In this document: in pieces, positions 37,732-47,305 of the stretch
Layout of the letters: each line of letters begins with the position of its first letter
Position numbering within the stretch: position 1 is the stretch's first letter
Source: Advenella sp. FME57
GTDB lineage: Bacteria; Pseudomonadota; Gammaproteobacteria; Burkholderiales; Burkholderiaceae_B
Reading direction: 5' to 3'
DNA length: 64,000 bases
Assembly (NCBI RefSeq): GCF_014897675.1
Contig: NZ_JABUXU010000007.1
Location: forward strand, 184,278-248,277
Notes under the pieces: generated by a model
Seen by the model: the letters and a program-made list of their open reading frames with translations, nothing else
Database searches by the model: none
What the model was told of the DNA's origin: nothing
Translations under genes and position numbers: made by a program

Positions 37732-37804
37732 AACAGACTCCCTGCAGATTGGCGATGATACCATTTTTACCTTACACCCGCGTTTACGGCAAATGCAAGC
37801 GATC

Positions 37805-38971
37805 TCAGGGGCAAAACCCGGTATAGTCAACCAGCCCGCGGGTGATGATCATGCGTTGTACTTCGCTGGTTCCCTCGTAAATCTGGGTAATGCGGGCGTC
37901 GCGGTAATAGCGCTGCACCGGATAGTCTTCAAGATAGCCATAGCCACCGTGAATCTGAATCGCCTGCGAGCAGACCTTCTCGGCCATCTCCGAAGCAAAC
38001 AGCTTGGCCTGAGACGCTTCGGACAAACAGGCAATACCTTTGTCCTTCAAGGACGCCGCATGCAATACCATCAGCCGTGCAGCGTTGACCTGGGTATGCA
38101 TATCTGCCAGCATATTGGCGATACTCTGGTGTTTGATCAGCGGTTCATTGAACTGAACACGGTCTTTGGCGTAAGCAATGGCGGCCTCAAGCGCAGCACG
38201 CGCAATACCCACCGCCTGAGCCCCGATACCGATACGTCCGTTTTCCAGATTCGACAGTGCAATCGATAAGCCCCGGCCACGTTCGCCAAGCAGATTCTCC
38301 TGGCTGATCGCACAGTTCTCAAGCGTGATGGCGCAGGTATCCGATCCGCGGATACCCAGTTTGCTTTCCACCCGGTTCACAATAAACCCCGGCGTGTCGG
38401 TCGGCACCAGAAAAGCGGAAATGCCGCGCTTGCCCTGGTCCGGATCGGTCACCGCAAAAACGATCGCCAGCTTGGCGCGCTTGCCATTGGTAACGAACTG
38501 CTTGGCGCCGTTGAGTACCCACTTGCCATCTTGCAACTGAGCGCGGGTTTTCAGGTTGTGCGCCTCAGACCCCGCCTGCGGTTCAGTCAGACAGAAGCAG
38601 GAAATGGCGCGACCGCTAGCCAGTTCGGACAGCCATTGCTTTTTCTGGGTGTCATTGCCGCTGTTGAGCAACGTTCCACAACCAACAGAGCAGTGAACTG
38701 ACACCAGCGTGCCGGTTGCCGCATCGGCAGCGGATATTTCCTCCAGCGCCAGCGCATACGACACGTAATCGGTTTTCGATCCGCCCCACTCCTCAGGTAC
38801 GACCATGCCCAGCAGGCCAAGATCTCCCATGCGACGCAATACATCATCATCAATCCAGCCGGCAGCTTCCCAGGCGGCAGCGTGCGGCGCGATTTCCTGC
38901 TGGGAAAAGTCGCGCGCCATATCGCGGATCATGCGCTGTTCTTCGCTGAGCGCCGTGTCGAATGTGCTCAT
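37805..38971 (-). CDS. Acyl-CoA dehydrogenase (isobutyryl/short-branched-chain type)
   Basis: This 388-aa FAD enzyme has the canonical domains: [30 protein letters not shown], and the catalytic Glu in [13 protein letters not shown]. It introduces an alpha-beta double bond and passes electrons to ETF. It overlaps mmsB by 4 nt (ATGA), so the pair probably works in valine catabolism, where isobutyryl-CoA and later 3-hydroxyisobutyrate are oxidised. That pathway ends in propionyl-CoA. Other short branched acyl-CoAs are possible substrates. Confidence 0.92.
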   Translation of the reverse strand: MSTFDTALSEEQRMIRDMARDFSQQEIAPHAAAWEAAGWIDDDVLRRMGDLGLLGMVVPEEWGGSKTDYVSYALALEEISAADAATGTLVSVHCSVGCGTLLNSGNDTQKKQWLSELASGRAISCFCLTEPQAGSEAHNLKTRAQLQDGKWVLNGAKQFVTNGKRAKLAIVFAVTDPDQGKRGISAFLVPTDTPGFIVNRVESKLGIRGSDTCAITLENCAISQENLLGERGRGLSIALSNLENGRIGIGAQAVGIARAALEAAIAYAKDRVQFNEPLIKHQSIANMLADMHTQVNAARLMVLHAASLKDKGIACLSEASQAKLFASEMAEKVCSQAIQIHGGYGYLEDYPVQRYYRDARITQIYEGTSEVQRMIITRGLVDYTGFCP

Positions 38972-39861
38972 TTCTCAACCTTTCCCATAGACTGGATGAT
39001 GGCGGAAAAATCCAGATGACCATTGCCTTGTGCGCTGAAAGTCTGATACAACTGCTGCGCCGTTGCACCCATGACCACCGGCACTTTGGCCGCGCGGGCC
39101 GCTTCGGTGGCCAACCCCAGGTCCTTGAGCATCAGGTCAGCCCCAAAGCCGCCGGCATAGCCTTTGGATGCCGGCGCTGTTTCAACCACGTCCGGCCAGG
39201 GATTATAGACTTCGGTGCTCCAGCAACGGCCGGACGAAGTATTGATGATGCCGGCCAATACTTTGGGATCCATGCCCAGCGACACGCCAAGACTCATGGC
39301 CTCGGCCGCGCCGATCATGGAAATGCCCAACAGCATATTGTTGGCAACCTTGGCAACCTGCCCGTTGCCGGCTCCGCCGCAATGGACGATATTCTTGCCC
39401 ATTTGTTCCAGGATCGGCCGGGCCTTGTCAAAGGCAGCCTGTTCTGCGCCAACCATAAATGTCAGCGTACCGGCCTTGGCGCCTACGGTGCCGCCGGAGA
39501 CCGGCGCATCCAGCATGGCATTGCCTTGCCGCTGCGCCGCGGCAGCCACCTCGCGCGACGTTTGTGGATCGATGGTGGAAGAGTCTATTAACAGCACGCT
39601 CGGATCGACCGCAGCCAGTACCCCGTCCTCTCCCAGATAGACCTTGCGGACATGCACCGAGGCGGGCAGCATGGTAATGAGCACCTCGGGGCGGGCGGCC
39701 GCCACCTCCCGAGGTGATGCCGCCGAGGTGGCGCCTGCCTGGACCAGCTCGGCCACGGCAGAGGCGACCAGATCAAACACCTGCAGCTGATGGCCCGCCT
39801 TGAGCAGATTCAGCGCCATTGGCGCGCCCATATTACCCAGCCCGATAAAACCGATATTCAT
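38968..39861 (-). CDS. mmsB: 3-hydroxyisobutyrate dehydrogenase
   Basis: This 297-aa beta-hydroxyacid dehydrogenase oxidises 3-hydroxyisobutyrate to methylmalonate semialdehyde in valine breakdown. Landmarks are the NAD motif [18 protein letters not shown], the substrate loop [16 protein letters not shown], and the catalytic Lys in [12 protein letters not shown]. The start was placed at 39861 (MNIGFIG), preceded by GGAGA; the frame is open 51 codons further but that part is not conserved-looking. It is coupled to the following acyl-CoA dehydrogenase. A possible GntR-type operator lies 178 nt upstream. Confidence 0.93.
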   Translation of the reverse strand: MNIGFIGLGNMGAPMALNLLKAGHQLQVFDLVASAVAELVQAGATSAASPREVAAARPEVLITMLPASVHVRKVYLGEDGVLAAVDPSVLLIDSSTIDPQTSREVAAAAQRQGNAMLDAPVSGGTVGAKAGTLTFMVGAEQAAFDKARPILEQMGKNIVHCGGAGNGQVAKVANNMLLGISMIGAAEAMSLGVSLGMDPKVLAGIINTSSGRCWSTEVYNPWPDVVETAPASKGYAGGFGADLMLKDLGLATEAARAAKVPVVMGATAQQLYQTFSAQGNGHLDFSAIIQSMGKVEK

Positions 39862-39898
39862 TGCTGTCTCCATTATTTTTTGTCTGGCACAGGAAGGA

Positions 39899-39965
39899 CC
39901 ACCGCCCCGCCAGTGACCTGGACAATATTGCCTGTGGCCGGCCACGTCCCACACTGTGGGTGGTG
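39899..39965 (-). pseudogene. Possible 3' remnant of an oxidoreductase gene
   Basis: Just upstream of mmsB one minus-strand frame reads ATGNIVQVTGGAVVLPVP and ends DKK-stop. This resembles the C-terminal strand of SDR-type proteins, but the frame is not open further upstream than about 50 codons and lacks a start. It could be the decayed end of a gene once preceding mmsB. It is weak evidence, based on a short stretch only. Confidence 0.2.
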
Positions 39966-40038
39966 ATGCTGCGACCGACCGTGAACTCATTAAACGAAAA
40001 TGTCGATACCGCAAGATACTGCGAAATGGTCTTTCAGA

Positions 40039-40056
40039 ATGTCATTTATAAGACGT
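40039..40056. promoter_or_regulatory. Candidate GntR operator upstream of mmsB
   Basis: This 18-nt site agrees with the perfect acnB palindrome (22131-22148) at 15 of 18 positions, including TATAAGAC. It lies in the gap between the hydroxyacid dehydrogenase and mmsB genes. Regulation of mmsB by the TCA-cluster GntR protein is inference. Confidence 0.4.
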
Positions 40057-40091
40057 TCTGCAGCCGTGTCGGCGCGCGGCGTCGTTCCTGT

Positions 40092-41036
40092 CTACACAAC
40101 CCGCGATATCACCTGCCCCGTTTCAAAGAACCGGTCAAGGTTATCGACCACGCGTTGGCTCATTTTCAGACGGGTTTCCACGGTCGCGCTGGCCGAATGC
40201 GGCATCAGCGTCACGCGCTCGTGCTCGCGCAGCGCCGACGGCACGTCCGGCTCGTGTTCGAACACATCCAGTGCGGCAAAACCCAGCTTGTCCTGCTGCA
40301 GCAACTCGATCATTGCCGCCTCGTCGATCACCGTACCCCGGGAGACATTGACAACCGTCCCCTTGCGTCCCAGGGCAAGCAGCACCTCCCGATTGATCAG
40401 ATGATGCGTGGAGGGGCCGCCCACACATGTGAGCACAAGATAATCGGCCCACTCGGCCAGCCCCGTCAGCGAGGCTTCATAGCCATACGATACATCATCG
40501 CGCGCCTTGCGATTATGGTAGCGGATCTCGCAATCAAAACCGGCTAGCCGGCGCGCCACTTCCACTCCGATACCGCCCAGGCCCACAATGCCCACATTCT
40601 TGCCGGATACGCTCTGCGCCAGCGGAAACTGGCCCTCTACCGGCCAGCGCCCTTCGCGCACATAACGATCGCCCCAGACCAGTTGTCGGGCGCTGCCCAG
40701 CAGCAGACAAACCGCCAGATCGGCAACACACGCATTCAGGACATCCGGCGTATTGCCCAGTTGTATGCCTCTTTTTTTCAGCTCACCGGCGTCAATCGTG
40801 TCGTATCCCACGCCAAAACTGCTGACCACGCCCAGATCAGGCAGGCTGTCCAACCATTCATTCTTCAGTCCGTGCCCGGCAGTGGTCACCAGGCCGCGCA
40901 CGCCCTTGCCATGTTCCGCCAAAAACGCCTGCGGATCTGCTTGCTCCCACAAGGCCAGCACCTCGTAGCTCTCCCGCAGATGACTATTGACCAGTTGTGT
41001 GCCGCTGGCGACCTGGACGATTTTTGTTTTTGCCAT
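40092..41036 (-). CDS. D-2-hydroxyacid dehydrogenase (glyoxylate/hydroxypyruvate reductase type)
   Basis: This 314-aa NAD(P)-dependent enzyme has the cofactor motif GLGGIGVEVARRL and the catalytic triad placed as usual: Arg in VNVSRGTVIDE, Glu in DVFEHEPDVP, His in LMPHSASAT. It reduces 2-oxo acids such as glyoxylate or hydroxypyruvate, or runs in reverse. A very strong AGGAGG precedes the ATG at 41036 by 7 nt, so the upstream in-frame start at 41057 was rejected. The substrate is not fixed by the context. Confidence 0.9.
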   Translation of the reverse strand: MAKTKIVQVASGTQLVNSHLRESYEVLALWEQADPQAFLAEHGKGVRGLVTTAGHGLKNEWLDSLPDLGVVSSFGVGYDTIDAGELKKRGIQLGNTPDVLNACVADLAVCLLLGSARQLVWGDRYVREGRWPVEGQFPLAQSVSGKNVGIVGLGGIGVEVARRLAGFDCEIRYHNRKARDDVSYGYEASLTGLAEWADYLVLTCVGGPSTHHLINREVLLALGRKGTVVNVSRGTVIDEAAMIELLQQDKLGFAALDVFEHEPDVPSALREHERVTLMPHSASATVETRLKMSQRVVDNLDRFFETGQVISRVV

Positions 41037-41304
41037 GATATCCTCCTCAAAAAACATTGTTTATGTTCACTGAAAAAGAGAATACCACGCCTGTGATCAC
41101 GTGACATGCCCGGGCCGGGTGCAGGGTGCGCTTAACAAAAGAGGCATGACGGATTGGTCTGAAGGGATGGTCCTGGAATGCGCTTAACGGGACGATCTGA
41201 ATGACGCAATGCCACGGCAGGCGGGCTTTTTCCAGAATAAATATTTGACTCGTTGTAGAATAATGGGTTACTCCCGATCTCGGGCAACTTTTATTGCAAA
41301 TTCG

Positions 41305-42567
41305 ATGTCTCTCATAGTCCACAAATACGGCGGAACCTCCATGGGCTCCGTTGAACGAATCAAGAATGTTGCGAAACGCGTGGCCAAGTGGCACAACGCC
41401 GGCCATCAGGTCGTGGTTGTGCCCTCGGCCATGTCCGGTGAAACCAATCGCCTGCTGGGGCTGGCCAAGGAAATTTCCGAATTGCCCGACGGTCGTGAAC
41501 TTGACATGCTCGCCGCGACCGGCGAACAGGCAAGCAGCGCCCTGCTCGCCCTGGCCCTGCAGGCCGAAGGCATCAAGGCCCGCAGTTTCACCGGCTGGCA
41601 AGTGCCTGTGAAAACAGATTCCTCTTTTACCAAGGCTCGCATCAAGTCCATAGACGACAAACGCGTCAAGGCCGAGCTCGATAATGGCCGGGTCGTCATC
41701 GTCACCGGTTTCCAGGGCATTGACCCTGACGGTCATATCACGACGCTGGGTCGCGGCGGCTCCGATACGTCGGCTGTTGCCATTGCCGCTGCGGTCGGCG
41801 CCGACGAGTGCCTGATCTATACAGATGTCGATGGCGTCTACACCACCGATCCGCGCGTGGTGCCCGAAGCCCGGCGCCTGTCTGTCATCTCCTTTGAAGA
41901 AATGCTGGAAATGGCATCGCTGGGCTCCAAAGTCCTGCAAATCCGTTCAGTCGAGTTTGCCGGCAAATACAAGGTGCCGTTGCGCGTCATGTCATCGCTC
42001 ACCGACCCTGCAATTGCCCTGCAGGAAGAGAAAAATTCAGGAACATTAATTACCTTTGAGGAAGATTCAAAAATGGAATCCGCTGTCATTTCCGGTATCG
42101 CGTTCAGCCGCGACGAAGCCAAACTGACGTTGCTGGGTGTACCTGACAAGCCCGGCGTTGCCTATGCCATTCTGGGGCCCGTTGCCAAAGCCAACATCGA
42201 CGTCGACATGATCATCCAGAACCAGTCTGTCGATGGCACCACCGACTTTTCCTTTACGGTGAACCGCGCCGAATTCAAACGGGCGACGGAACTGCTGACC
42301 GACACCATCCTGCCCGCAGTCGGCGCCCGCGAAGTGCTGACCGACGACAAGGTGTGCAAAGTGTCTATCGTGGGTATCGGCATGCGCTCACACGCCGGCG
42401 TCGCCAGCCAGATGTTCAGCACGCTGGCCAAGGAAGGCGTCAACATCCAGATGATCAGCACCAGCGAAATCAAGACCTCGGTTCTGATTGACGACAAATA
42501 CATGGAACTGGCCGTGCGCGCCCTGCACAAAGCCTTTGGCCTGGACCAGGAAGTCGAACAGGCCTGA
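41305..42567 (+). CDS. lysC: Aspartate kinase
   Basis: This 420-aa enzyme phosphorylates aspartate, the first step toward lysine, methionine and threonine and the cell-wall precursor diaminopimelate. The amino-acid-kinase motif KYGGTSMGS is at residues 6-14, with TLGRGGSDTSAVA and DVDGVYTTDPR further on. Two C-terminal ACT domains (about 265-420) bind the feedback inhibitor; the segment SEIKTSVLIDDKY is typical. An internal ATG could give a beta subunit, as in other betaproteobacteria. The start at 41305 is chosen over an open frame to 41209 on conservation. Confidence 0.96.
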   Translation: MSLIVHKYGGTSMGSVERIKNVAKRVAKWHNAGHQVVVVPSAMSGETNRLLGLAKEISELPDGRELDMLAATGEQASSALLALALQAEGIKARSFTGWQVPVKTDSSFTKARIKSIDDKRVKAELDNGRVVIVTGFQGIDPDGHITTLGRGGSDTSAVAIAAAVGADECLIYTDVDGVYTTDPRVVPEARRLSVISFEEMLEMASLGSKVLQIRSVEFAGKYKVPLRVMSSLTDPAIALQEEKNSGTLITFEEDSKMESAVISGIAFSRDEAKLTLLGVPDKPGVAYAILGPVAKANIDVDMIIQNQSVDGTTDFSFTVNRAEFKRATELLTDTILPAVGAREVLTDDKVCKVSIVGIGMRSHAGVASQMFSTLAKEGVNIQMISTSEIKTSVLIDDKYMELAVRALHKAFGLDQEVEQA

Positions 42568-42728
42568 TCGTGGCTCAATGGCCGGGGCAACAGCAGGTTT
42601 GGGGGCAGCAAGCGTGCCAGGCAATAGCGCTGCTGCCACACCCCGGTAAATTTTCCGCTAGTTGCTGCCCTTTTGAGCAAATTTTGTGGCGGCCGCGACA
42701 AAAATCGTGTTAGAATCTCGGATTGTTC

Positions 42729-42822
42729 GGAGACGTGGCCGAGAGGCTGAAGGCACTTCCCTGCTAAGGAAGCATGTGGGCTAAAACCTGCATCGAGGGT
42801 TCGAATCCCTCCGTCTCCGCCA
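42729..42822 (+). tRNA. tRNA-Ser(GCU)
   Basis: This is a complete class II tRNA of 94 nt including encoded CCA. Acceptor arms GGAGACG (42729-42735) and CGTCTCC (42812-42818) pair perfectly. The anticodon GCT lies in CCTGCTAAGG, a long variable arm (ATGTGGGCTAAAACCTGCAT) follows, and the T loop is GGTTCGAATCC. A terminator follows. Confidence 0.97.
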
Positions 42823-42831
42823 AAAACACTT

Positions 42832-42859
42832 AAAAGCCCTTGAATTTCAAGGGCTTTTT
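42832..42859 (+). terminator. Intrinsic terminator of tRNA-Ser
   Basis: AAAAGCCCTTGAA and TTCAAGGGCTTTT form a nearly perfect stem around a very small loop, followed by Ts. Confidence 0.85.
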
Positions 42860-42921
42860 CATTTTTCACGGCGCGATGATCGGTCCCATGGACCAGCCGC
42901 CGCGCTTTGGCCGTACCATAT

Positions 42922-42949
42922 GGCCCTTTATCTTCGGCCCTTTATCTTC
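42922..42949. repeat. Perfect 14-bp tandem duplication
   Basis: GGCCCTTTATCTTC occurs twice without a gap at 42922-42935 and 42936-42949. A related CCTTTATCTGC follows at about 42974. It lies in non-coding DNA between tRNA-Ser and bioA. Confidence 0.75.
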
Positions 42950-43047
42950 AGCCACCTATCCGCAGACCTTTATCTGCAAACCTCGGGGGTTATAGCGCAT
43001 ACGAAGTTGCTGCCCACCCCCAAGCGGGATGTCCTGCGACCCGGTCT

Positions 43048-44358
43048 TTACCGAGCAGCAAGAACCTGCCCTATCGTTTGATACGCTGCCTGCAACTGTG
43101 CCGGGCTGGTTACATAGGGCGGCAACACATACACTGTCTGGCCAATGGGACGAATCAACAAGCCTTTTTCCAGAAAGCGCTGGTGCAGCTGTCCTGCCGA
43201 CTGCGGATATGACTGCGGCAAATCAAAGGCAGCAATGGTTCCGGTAATCCGAGGGCGCAGTATCGCCGGCACGGCCTGTTGCAGCAGTTGCAATCCCTCA
43301 TGATGACATTGCGGCAGTACCTGCAGTGCGCTCGACGTTTCATCGGTAATTAGCAAAGCCATTGCCGCGACGGCGGCGGCGCAGGCCAGCGGATTGGCTG
43401 TATAGGAATGTCCGTGAGAAAACGCCCGGTCAGCCTGCTCAGATAAAAAGGCCTCGTAGATATGGTCGCCCGTTATGGTTAATGCCAGCGGAAGAAAACC
43501 GCCTGTTATCCCCTTGGACACGCATAAAAAATCCGGCACTGCGCCTGTCTGCTCAAATGCAAAGCGGGTGCCGGTGCGGCCGAATCCGGTCATGACTTCA
43601 TCGAAGATCACCAGCGTGTCGTGCGCACGGGCCAGTGCGCATGCCTTAGCAACAAATTGCGGCCGGCACATACGCATCCCTGCTGCCCCCTGCACCAGCG
43701 GTTCCATGATCATGGCCGCGACCTGGCCTGCATGTCGTATCAGTGCGGCTTCCAGTGCTGCAAGCGCTGCCTGCTCCCGGGCCTGTACCTCTTGGTCATT
43801 CCACCAAGTATCCGGAAAAGGTACCGCCACCGACTCGAAAAACAGCGAACGGAATTGATCGTGATAGCCGCAATGCGCGCCAACTGACATTGCGCCAAAG
43901 GTGTCGCCATGGTACCCACCTTCAAAGCCGATAAACAGCTTGCGCTCCTGTCCATGCGCATTTTTCCAGTACTGGTGCGCCATTTTCAGTGCAACTTCAA
44001 CGGCCGTCGACCCATTATCGGAAAAAAAGAACTTGCGCAATTTTTCAGGCAGCATGGCACTGAGCGCCTCACACAGTTGCACGGCAGGCTCATGGGTGCA
44101 ACCGGCGAACAGCACATGCTCCAGCCTGTTTGCCTGCGCGGCAATACTTTGCGCAATGTGCGGGCAGCCATGCCCGAACAGGTTCACCCACCAACTCGAT
44201 ACCAGATCAAGATAGGCATTATTATCCGTATCGTAAAGCCATGGTCCGCGCCCATGCGAGACCGGCAGGCGTGGCGCGGCGGTTTGTTCCTGAGTGAACG
44301 GATGCCACACCAGCGCCTTGTCCCGTTCCGCCAGCGTGCGGTTCTTTCTTGCGTTCAT
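43048..44358 (-). CDS. bioA: Adenosylmethionine-8-amino-7-oxononanoate aminotransferase BioA
   Basis: This 436-aa PLP enzyme converts KAPA to DAPA with S-adenosylmethionine as amino donor. Landmarks are LVWHPFTQEQ at the start, LDLVSSWWVNLFGH, GFEGGYHGDTFGAMSVG, the cofactor Asp in VIFDEVMTGFGRTGT, and the PLP lysine in CVSKGITGGFLPLA. It is the last gene of a bioF-D-A operon, overlapping bioD by 4 nt. No biotin repressor site is recognised. Confidence 0.96.
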   Translation of the reverse strand: MNARKNRTLAERDKALVWHPFTQEQTAAPRLPVSHGRGPWLYDTDNNAYLDLVSSWWVNLFGHGCPHIAQSIAAQANRLEHVLFAGCTHEPAVQLCEALSAMLPEKLRKFFFSDNGSTAVEVALKMAHQYWKNAHGQERKLFIGFEGGYHGDTFGAMSVGAHCGYHDQFRSLFFESVAVPFPDTWWNDQEVQAREQAALAALEAALIRHAGQVAAMIMEPLVQGAAGMRMCRPQFVAKACALARAHDTLVIFDEVMTGFGRTGTRFAFEQTGAVPDFLCVSKGITGGFLPLALTITGDHIYEAFLSEQADRAFSHGHSYTANPLACAAAVAAMALLITDETSSALQVLPQCHHEGLQLLQQAVPAILRPRITGTIAAFDLPQSYPQSAGQLHQRFLEKGLLIRPIGQTVYVLPPYVTSPAQLQAAYQTIGQVLAAR

Positions 44359-44981
44359 TCTTGCACTCCCAAAGCATGTTTAAGCGCCGACGTCGGCGCG
44401 ATTTGCATCAAGGTAGATGCACTGACTCCGGCAGACAGCACCGGAATGTGCTGCAGCACGGGCACACTGCCATAGTCTGCAATTGTGTCCGCAGTCATAT
44501 CGCATGGCGGGCCGTTCAGTATGACGCCCAGCACAGCAATACCCCGCAAGCGCAAGGCCTGCAAAGTAAGCAGCGTATGGTTAAGCGTTCCCAGCCTGGT
44601 CGAAGCCACCACCAGCACAGGAAGAGCCAGCCAGGCGATCAGATCGATCATCAGGCATCCCGCGCCCAGCGGGACCATGACGCCGCCGGCGCCCTCCACC
44701 ACCAGCCGTTGCGCGTCAGGCAGGCGGATGTTGTCCAACGCAAGCTGCCTGCCCTCCAGCCGGGCGGCGTAATGGGGTGACGCCGGCTCGTGCAGCCGGT
44801 ATGTTTCCGGGTAAGTATGACAACCGGCATGGATCTTCACCCACTCGCTATCGGTCATCGGCAGCAAGCCTGCCTGCACCGGCTTGAAATAGTCAAACCC
44901 AAAATGCCGGCATAGCCAGGCCGACACCAGCGTCTTGCCCACATCGGTATCGATTCCAGTGACAAAAATACGCATGATCAA
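44355..44981 (-). CDS. bioD: Dethiobiotin synthetase BioD
   Basis: This 208-aa ATP-dependent carboxylase closes the ureido ring of dethiobiotin from DAPA and CO2. The P-loop FVTGIDTDVGKTLVSAWL lies near residues 6-23. VEGAGGVMVPL carries the conserved Glu-Gly-Ala-Gly motif. Its ATG overlaps the bioF stop and its stop overlaps the bioA start, each by 4 nt. Confidence 0.95.
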   Translation of the reverse strand: MIMRIFVTGIDTDVGKTLVSAWLCRHFGFDYFKPVQAGLLPMTDSEWVKIHAGCHTYPETYRLHEPASPHYAARLEGRQLALDNIRLPDAQRLVVEGAGGVMVPLGAGCLMIDLIAWLALPVLVVASTRLGTLNHTLLTLQALRLRGIAVLGVILNGPPCDMTADTIADYGSVPVLQHIPVLSAGVSASTLMQIAPTSALKHALGVQE

Positions 44982-46138
44982 CCCCTTGTCGCTGGACGGG
45001 ACAAGTGCTGCACAATGGCCTGGGCCAGCTGGTTCACGCTATCGCTATCATGAAGCGCATTGATGGCAATACGCAATCGGGAAGTACCAGTCGGTACGGT
45101 GGGCGGTCGGATCGCTGACACCATCATGCCTTCTTCCAGCAGCACTTTCTTCAATGCCAGCGTGTCGGATTCATCTCCCAGACATACTGGCACGATATTG
45201 GTGCCATCGCCCATGACGGTTATGCCGCGAGCACGCAACAGCTGGCGCAGCAAATCGGCCATGGCAAATACCTGCTGGCGTTGGGCAGCAAGCGCCGGGA
45301 CCATGCTCCATGCCTTAGCTGCCGCCGCCACGCTCATGGGCGACGGCGCCGTTGAATAAATGAAGCCGGCCGTTCTGTTCAACATGAATTGCTGCATGAT
45401 CGTATTGCAGGCAATGTATGCTCCGGCGCCACCGATAGCCTTGCTGAATGTCCCCATCACCATATGCGGCACCGGGGACAAATCAACTGTCGTGGACAGG
45501 CCATAGCCTTGCGGGCCATACAAACCTGTCGCATGCGCTTCATCCAGATACAGAAAACAGTTGTAGCTGGCGGCAATATCGACCACATCCGCAATGGGCA
45601 ACAGGTCCGCTTCCATCCCGTGAACGGTTTCAGTCACGATAAACGCGGGCCGGGACGCCACTCGATACTTTTGCAACTGACGGCGCAGGTCGGCCATGTC
45701 GTTGCGCTCGAACAGCACATATTCCGCCCCGGATAAAAACATCGCGTTATAAAGACTTGAATGATTGAGTCTGTCGAAAAAAACAATGGGTGCCGCCGGC
45801 AGGACCCGCTGGCTCAGCAGACTGGCCAGTACGGTCATATTGGCCTGATAACCCGAACTGAATATAAGGGCCGCCTCGGTATGCTTGCTCTGGGCGATCT
45901 GCCTTTCAAAGGATTCAATCAGACTGTAGTTTCCGGACAGCAATCGGGAACCAGTTGAACCGGCACCGCATTGCCTGGCAGCTTCAATCGCGGCGTTCAC
46001 AACATCGGGATGGGTAGCCAGGCCGAGATAGTCGTTACTGGAAAAGTCGAGCGAGACCGGAAGATCCACTTGCGGCAACGCGCGCAGCCGGCTTTTAGCG
46101 GCCTGCTCAACACAATACTGATCGTAAAAATGATACAT
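44978..46138 (-). CDS. bioF: 8-amino-7-oxononanoate synthase BioF
   Basis: This 386-aa alpha-oxoamine synthase joins pimeloyl-ACP or -CoA with alanine to make KAPA, the first ring-assembly step of biotin synthesis. Landmarks are DFSSNDYLGLATHPDV, GAGSTGSRLLSGN, YLDEAHATGLYGPQG, and the PLP lysine in MGTFSKAIGGAGAY. The start was set at the ATG at 46138; 23 more codons are open upstream but are not conserved-looking. It is the first gene of the operon; bioB is not in the window. Confidence 0.95.
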   Translation of the reverse strand: MYHFYDQYCVEQAAKSRLRALPQVDLPVSLDFSSNDYLGLATHPDVVNAAIEAARQCGAGSTGSRLLSGNYSLIESFERQIAQSKHTEAALIFSSGYQANMTVLASLLSQRVLPAAPIVFFDRLNHSSLYNAMFLSGAEYVLFERNDMADLRRQLQKYRVASRPAFIVTETVHGMEADLLPIADVVDIAASYNCFLYLDEAHATGLYGPQGYGLSTTVDLSPVPHMVMGTFSKAIGGAGAYIACNTIMQQFMLNRTAGFIYSTAPSPMSVAAAAKAWSMVPALAAQRQQVFAMADLLRQLLRARGITVMGDGTNIVPVCLGDESDTLALKKVLLEEGMMVSAIRPPTVPTGTSRLRIAINALHDSDSVNQLAQAIVQHLSRPATRG

Positions 46139-46509
46139 GGGGCGACACCTGAATATTTGTCGCAAACATGAGGCTCCCAGCATCAACCGGGCATATGCGA
46201 CGTTCAACCCCTATTCTAAAAAGAAGGCTTTGCAAATGAAATTTTAATAAATTGAAAAATAGGCGCAAAATAACAGACGAACAGTGATGTTGCGCAAAAA
46301 TAGTCACCTAGCCTGATGAATGTCCGCCATCGGGAAACCCCAAGCGAGCGCAATCGCGGGCGCCGGTTGCCTGGCAAGTGCCACGCAAACCTATTTTTAT
46401 ATGCGTTGCGCGTCTCTTGCATCTTACCCGCGAACATCACTTCGTATAATGCACATAGCACCGCAGCTTGCGAACCCCTGACCGGCATCCCACTTTGAAT
46501 CAGACTGTC
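46139..46509. other. Divergent intergenic region bioF-paiB
   Basis: This 371-nt space must contain the bioFDA promoter on the minus strand and the paiB promoter on the plus strand. An AT-rich patch lies at 46215-46275. I found no palindrome resembling a BirA operator and no convincing small gene. Confidence 0.5.
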
Positions 46510-47151
46510 ATGTACAACCCCTCCCACTTTCGCGTTGCCGACTCCGAGGCAATTGCAGATTTGATACGCCGCCATCCGCTGGGACTGCTTATCTCCCAGA
46601 GCCCCGGAGGCGTCCAGGCCAGCCCGATCCCGTTTCTGTACTTCCCCGAAGAGGGCGAGCACGGCATATTGCGGGCACATATGGCGCGGGCCAACCCGCA
46701 TTGGAAATTATTGACGGCTGATCATGCCTGTCTAGTTGTGTTCCAGGGCGAACAGGGGTACATCTCGCCATCCTGGTATGCAAGCAAGGCAACGACCCAC
46801 CAGGTTGTCCCCACCTGGAATTATGTCATGGTGCAAATGCGAGGCACCCTAGCCACCACAGATGACGCCGACTGGCTGCAAAGCCAGATCAGCGCCTTAA
46901 CCCGCATGCAGGAAACCGGCAGGCCTGCTCCGTGGCAAGTAACAGATGCGCCAGCCGATTTTATCGACCGACAAAAGCGCGCCATCGTCGGACTGGAAAT
47001 CACGGTTGCGAGCATCGATGGAAAATGGAAATTGAGCCAGAATCGCAGCCAGGCAGATCGGGCCGGCGTCATTGAAAACCTGCGCGATGACGACGGCTTG
47101 TCCGGCAATAGCGCGTTGGCGCAGGTTATGGCGTCAGCAGGAAAAACCTGA
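46510..47151 (+). CDS. PaiB-family FMN-binding negative transcriptional regulator
   Basis: This 213-aa protein has the split-barrel flavin-binding fold. The start MYNPSHFRVADSEAIADLIRRHPLGLLIS and the block YISPSWYASKATTHQVVPTWNY are hallmarks of PaiB. The name comes from a Bacillus subtilis regulator of sporulation and protease genes; in proteobacteria the role is mostly unstudied, and an FMN-dependent enzyme is equally possible. The start was placed at the ATG at 46510, where the conserved sequence begins. Confidence 0.88.
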   Translation: MYNPSHFRVADSEAIADLIRRHPLGLLISQSPGGVQASPIPFLYFPEEGEHGILRAHMARANPHWKLLTADHACLVVFQGEQGYISPSWYASKATTHQVVPTWNYVMVQMRGTLATTDDADWLQSQISALTRMQETGRPAPWQVTDAPADFIDRQKRAIVGLEITVASIDGKWKLSQNRSQADRAGVIENLRDDDGLSGNSALAQVMASAGKT

Positions 47152-47159
47152 TAGCCCCA

Positions 47160-47191
47160 GCCGGATGCAGCATGGGGCAGCTGCGTCCGGC
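47160..47191. other. Long hairpin between convergent paiB and GNAT genes
   Basis: GCCGGATGCAGC (47160-47171) pairs with GCTGCGTCCGGC (47180-47191) over 12 bp with one G-T pair and an 8-nt loop. It may act as a bidirectional terminator or attenuating hairpin although a T-run is absent. Confidence 0.5.
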
Positions 47192-47305
47192 CCTCGCCCG
47201 TCAGCGTCGGATGGCAATAAGAAGCGTGCGCGATTGTCCGCCAAAGCGTCGAAATACCGATGCGTCACGGATGTGCACCTTGAGCCTGTACTCAACGAAT
47301 CGACA

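Noticed and set aside
39861..40014. Extended mmsB starting at 40014
   Set aside because: The 51 extra codons do not look like dehydrogenase sequence, and a good ribosome site precedes the ATG at 39861.
46139..46509. BirA operator upstream of bioF
   Set aside because: No interrupted palindrome of the expected kind was found in the gap.
46216..46701. 161-codon minus-strand frame over the start of paiB
   Set aside because: It is antisense to a clearly conserved PaiB protein and its translation has no recognisable pattern.
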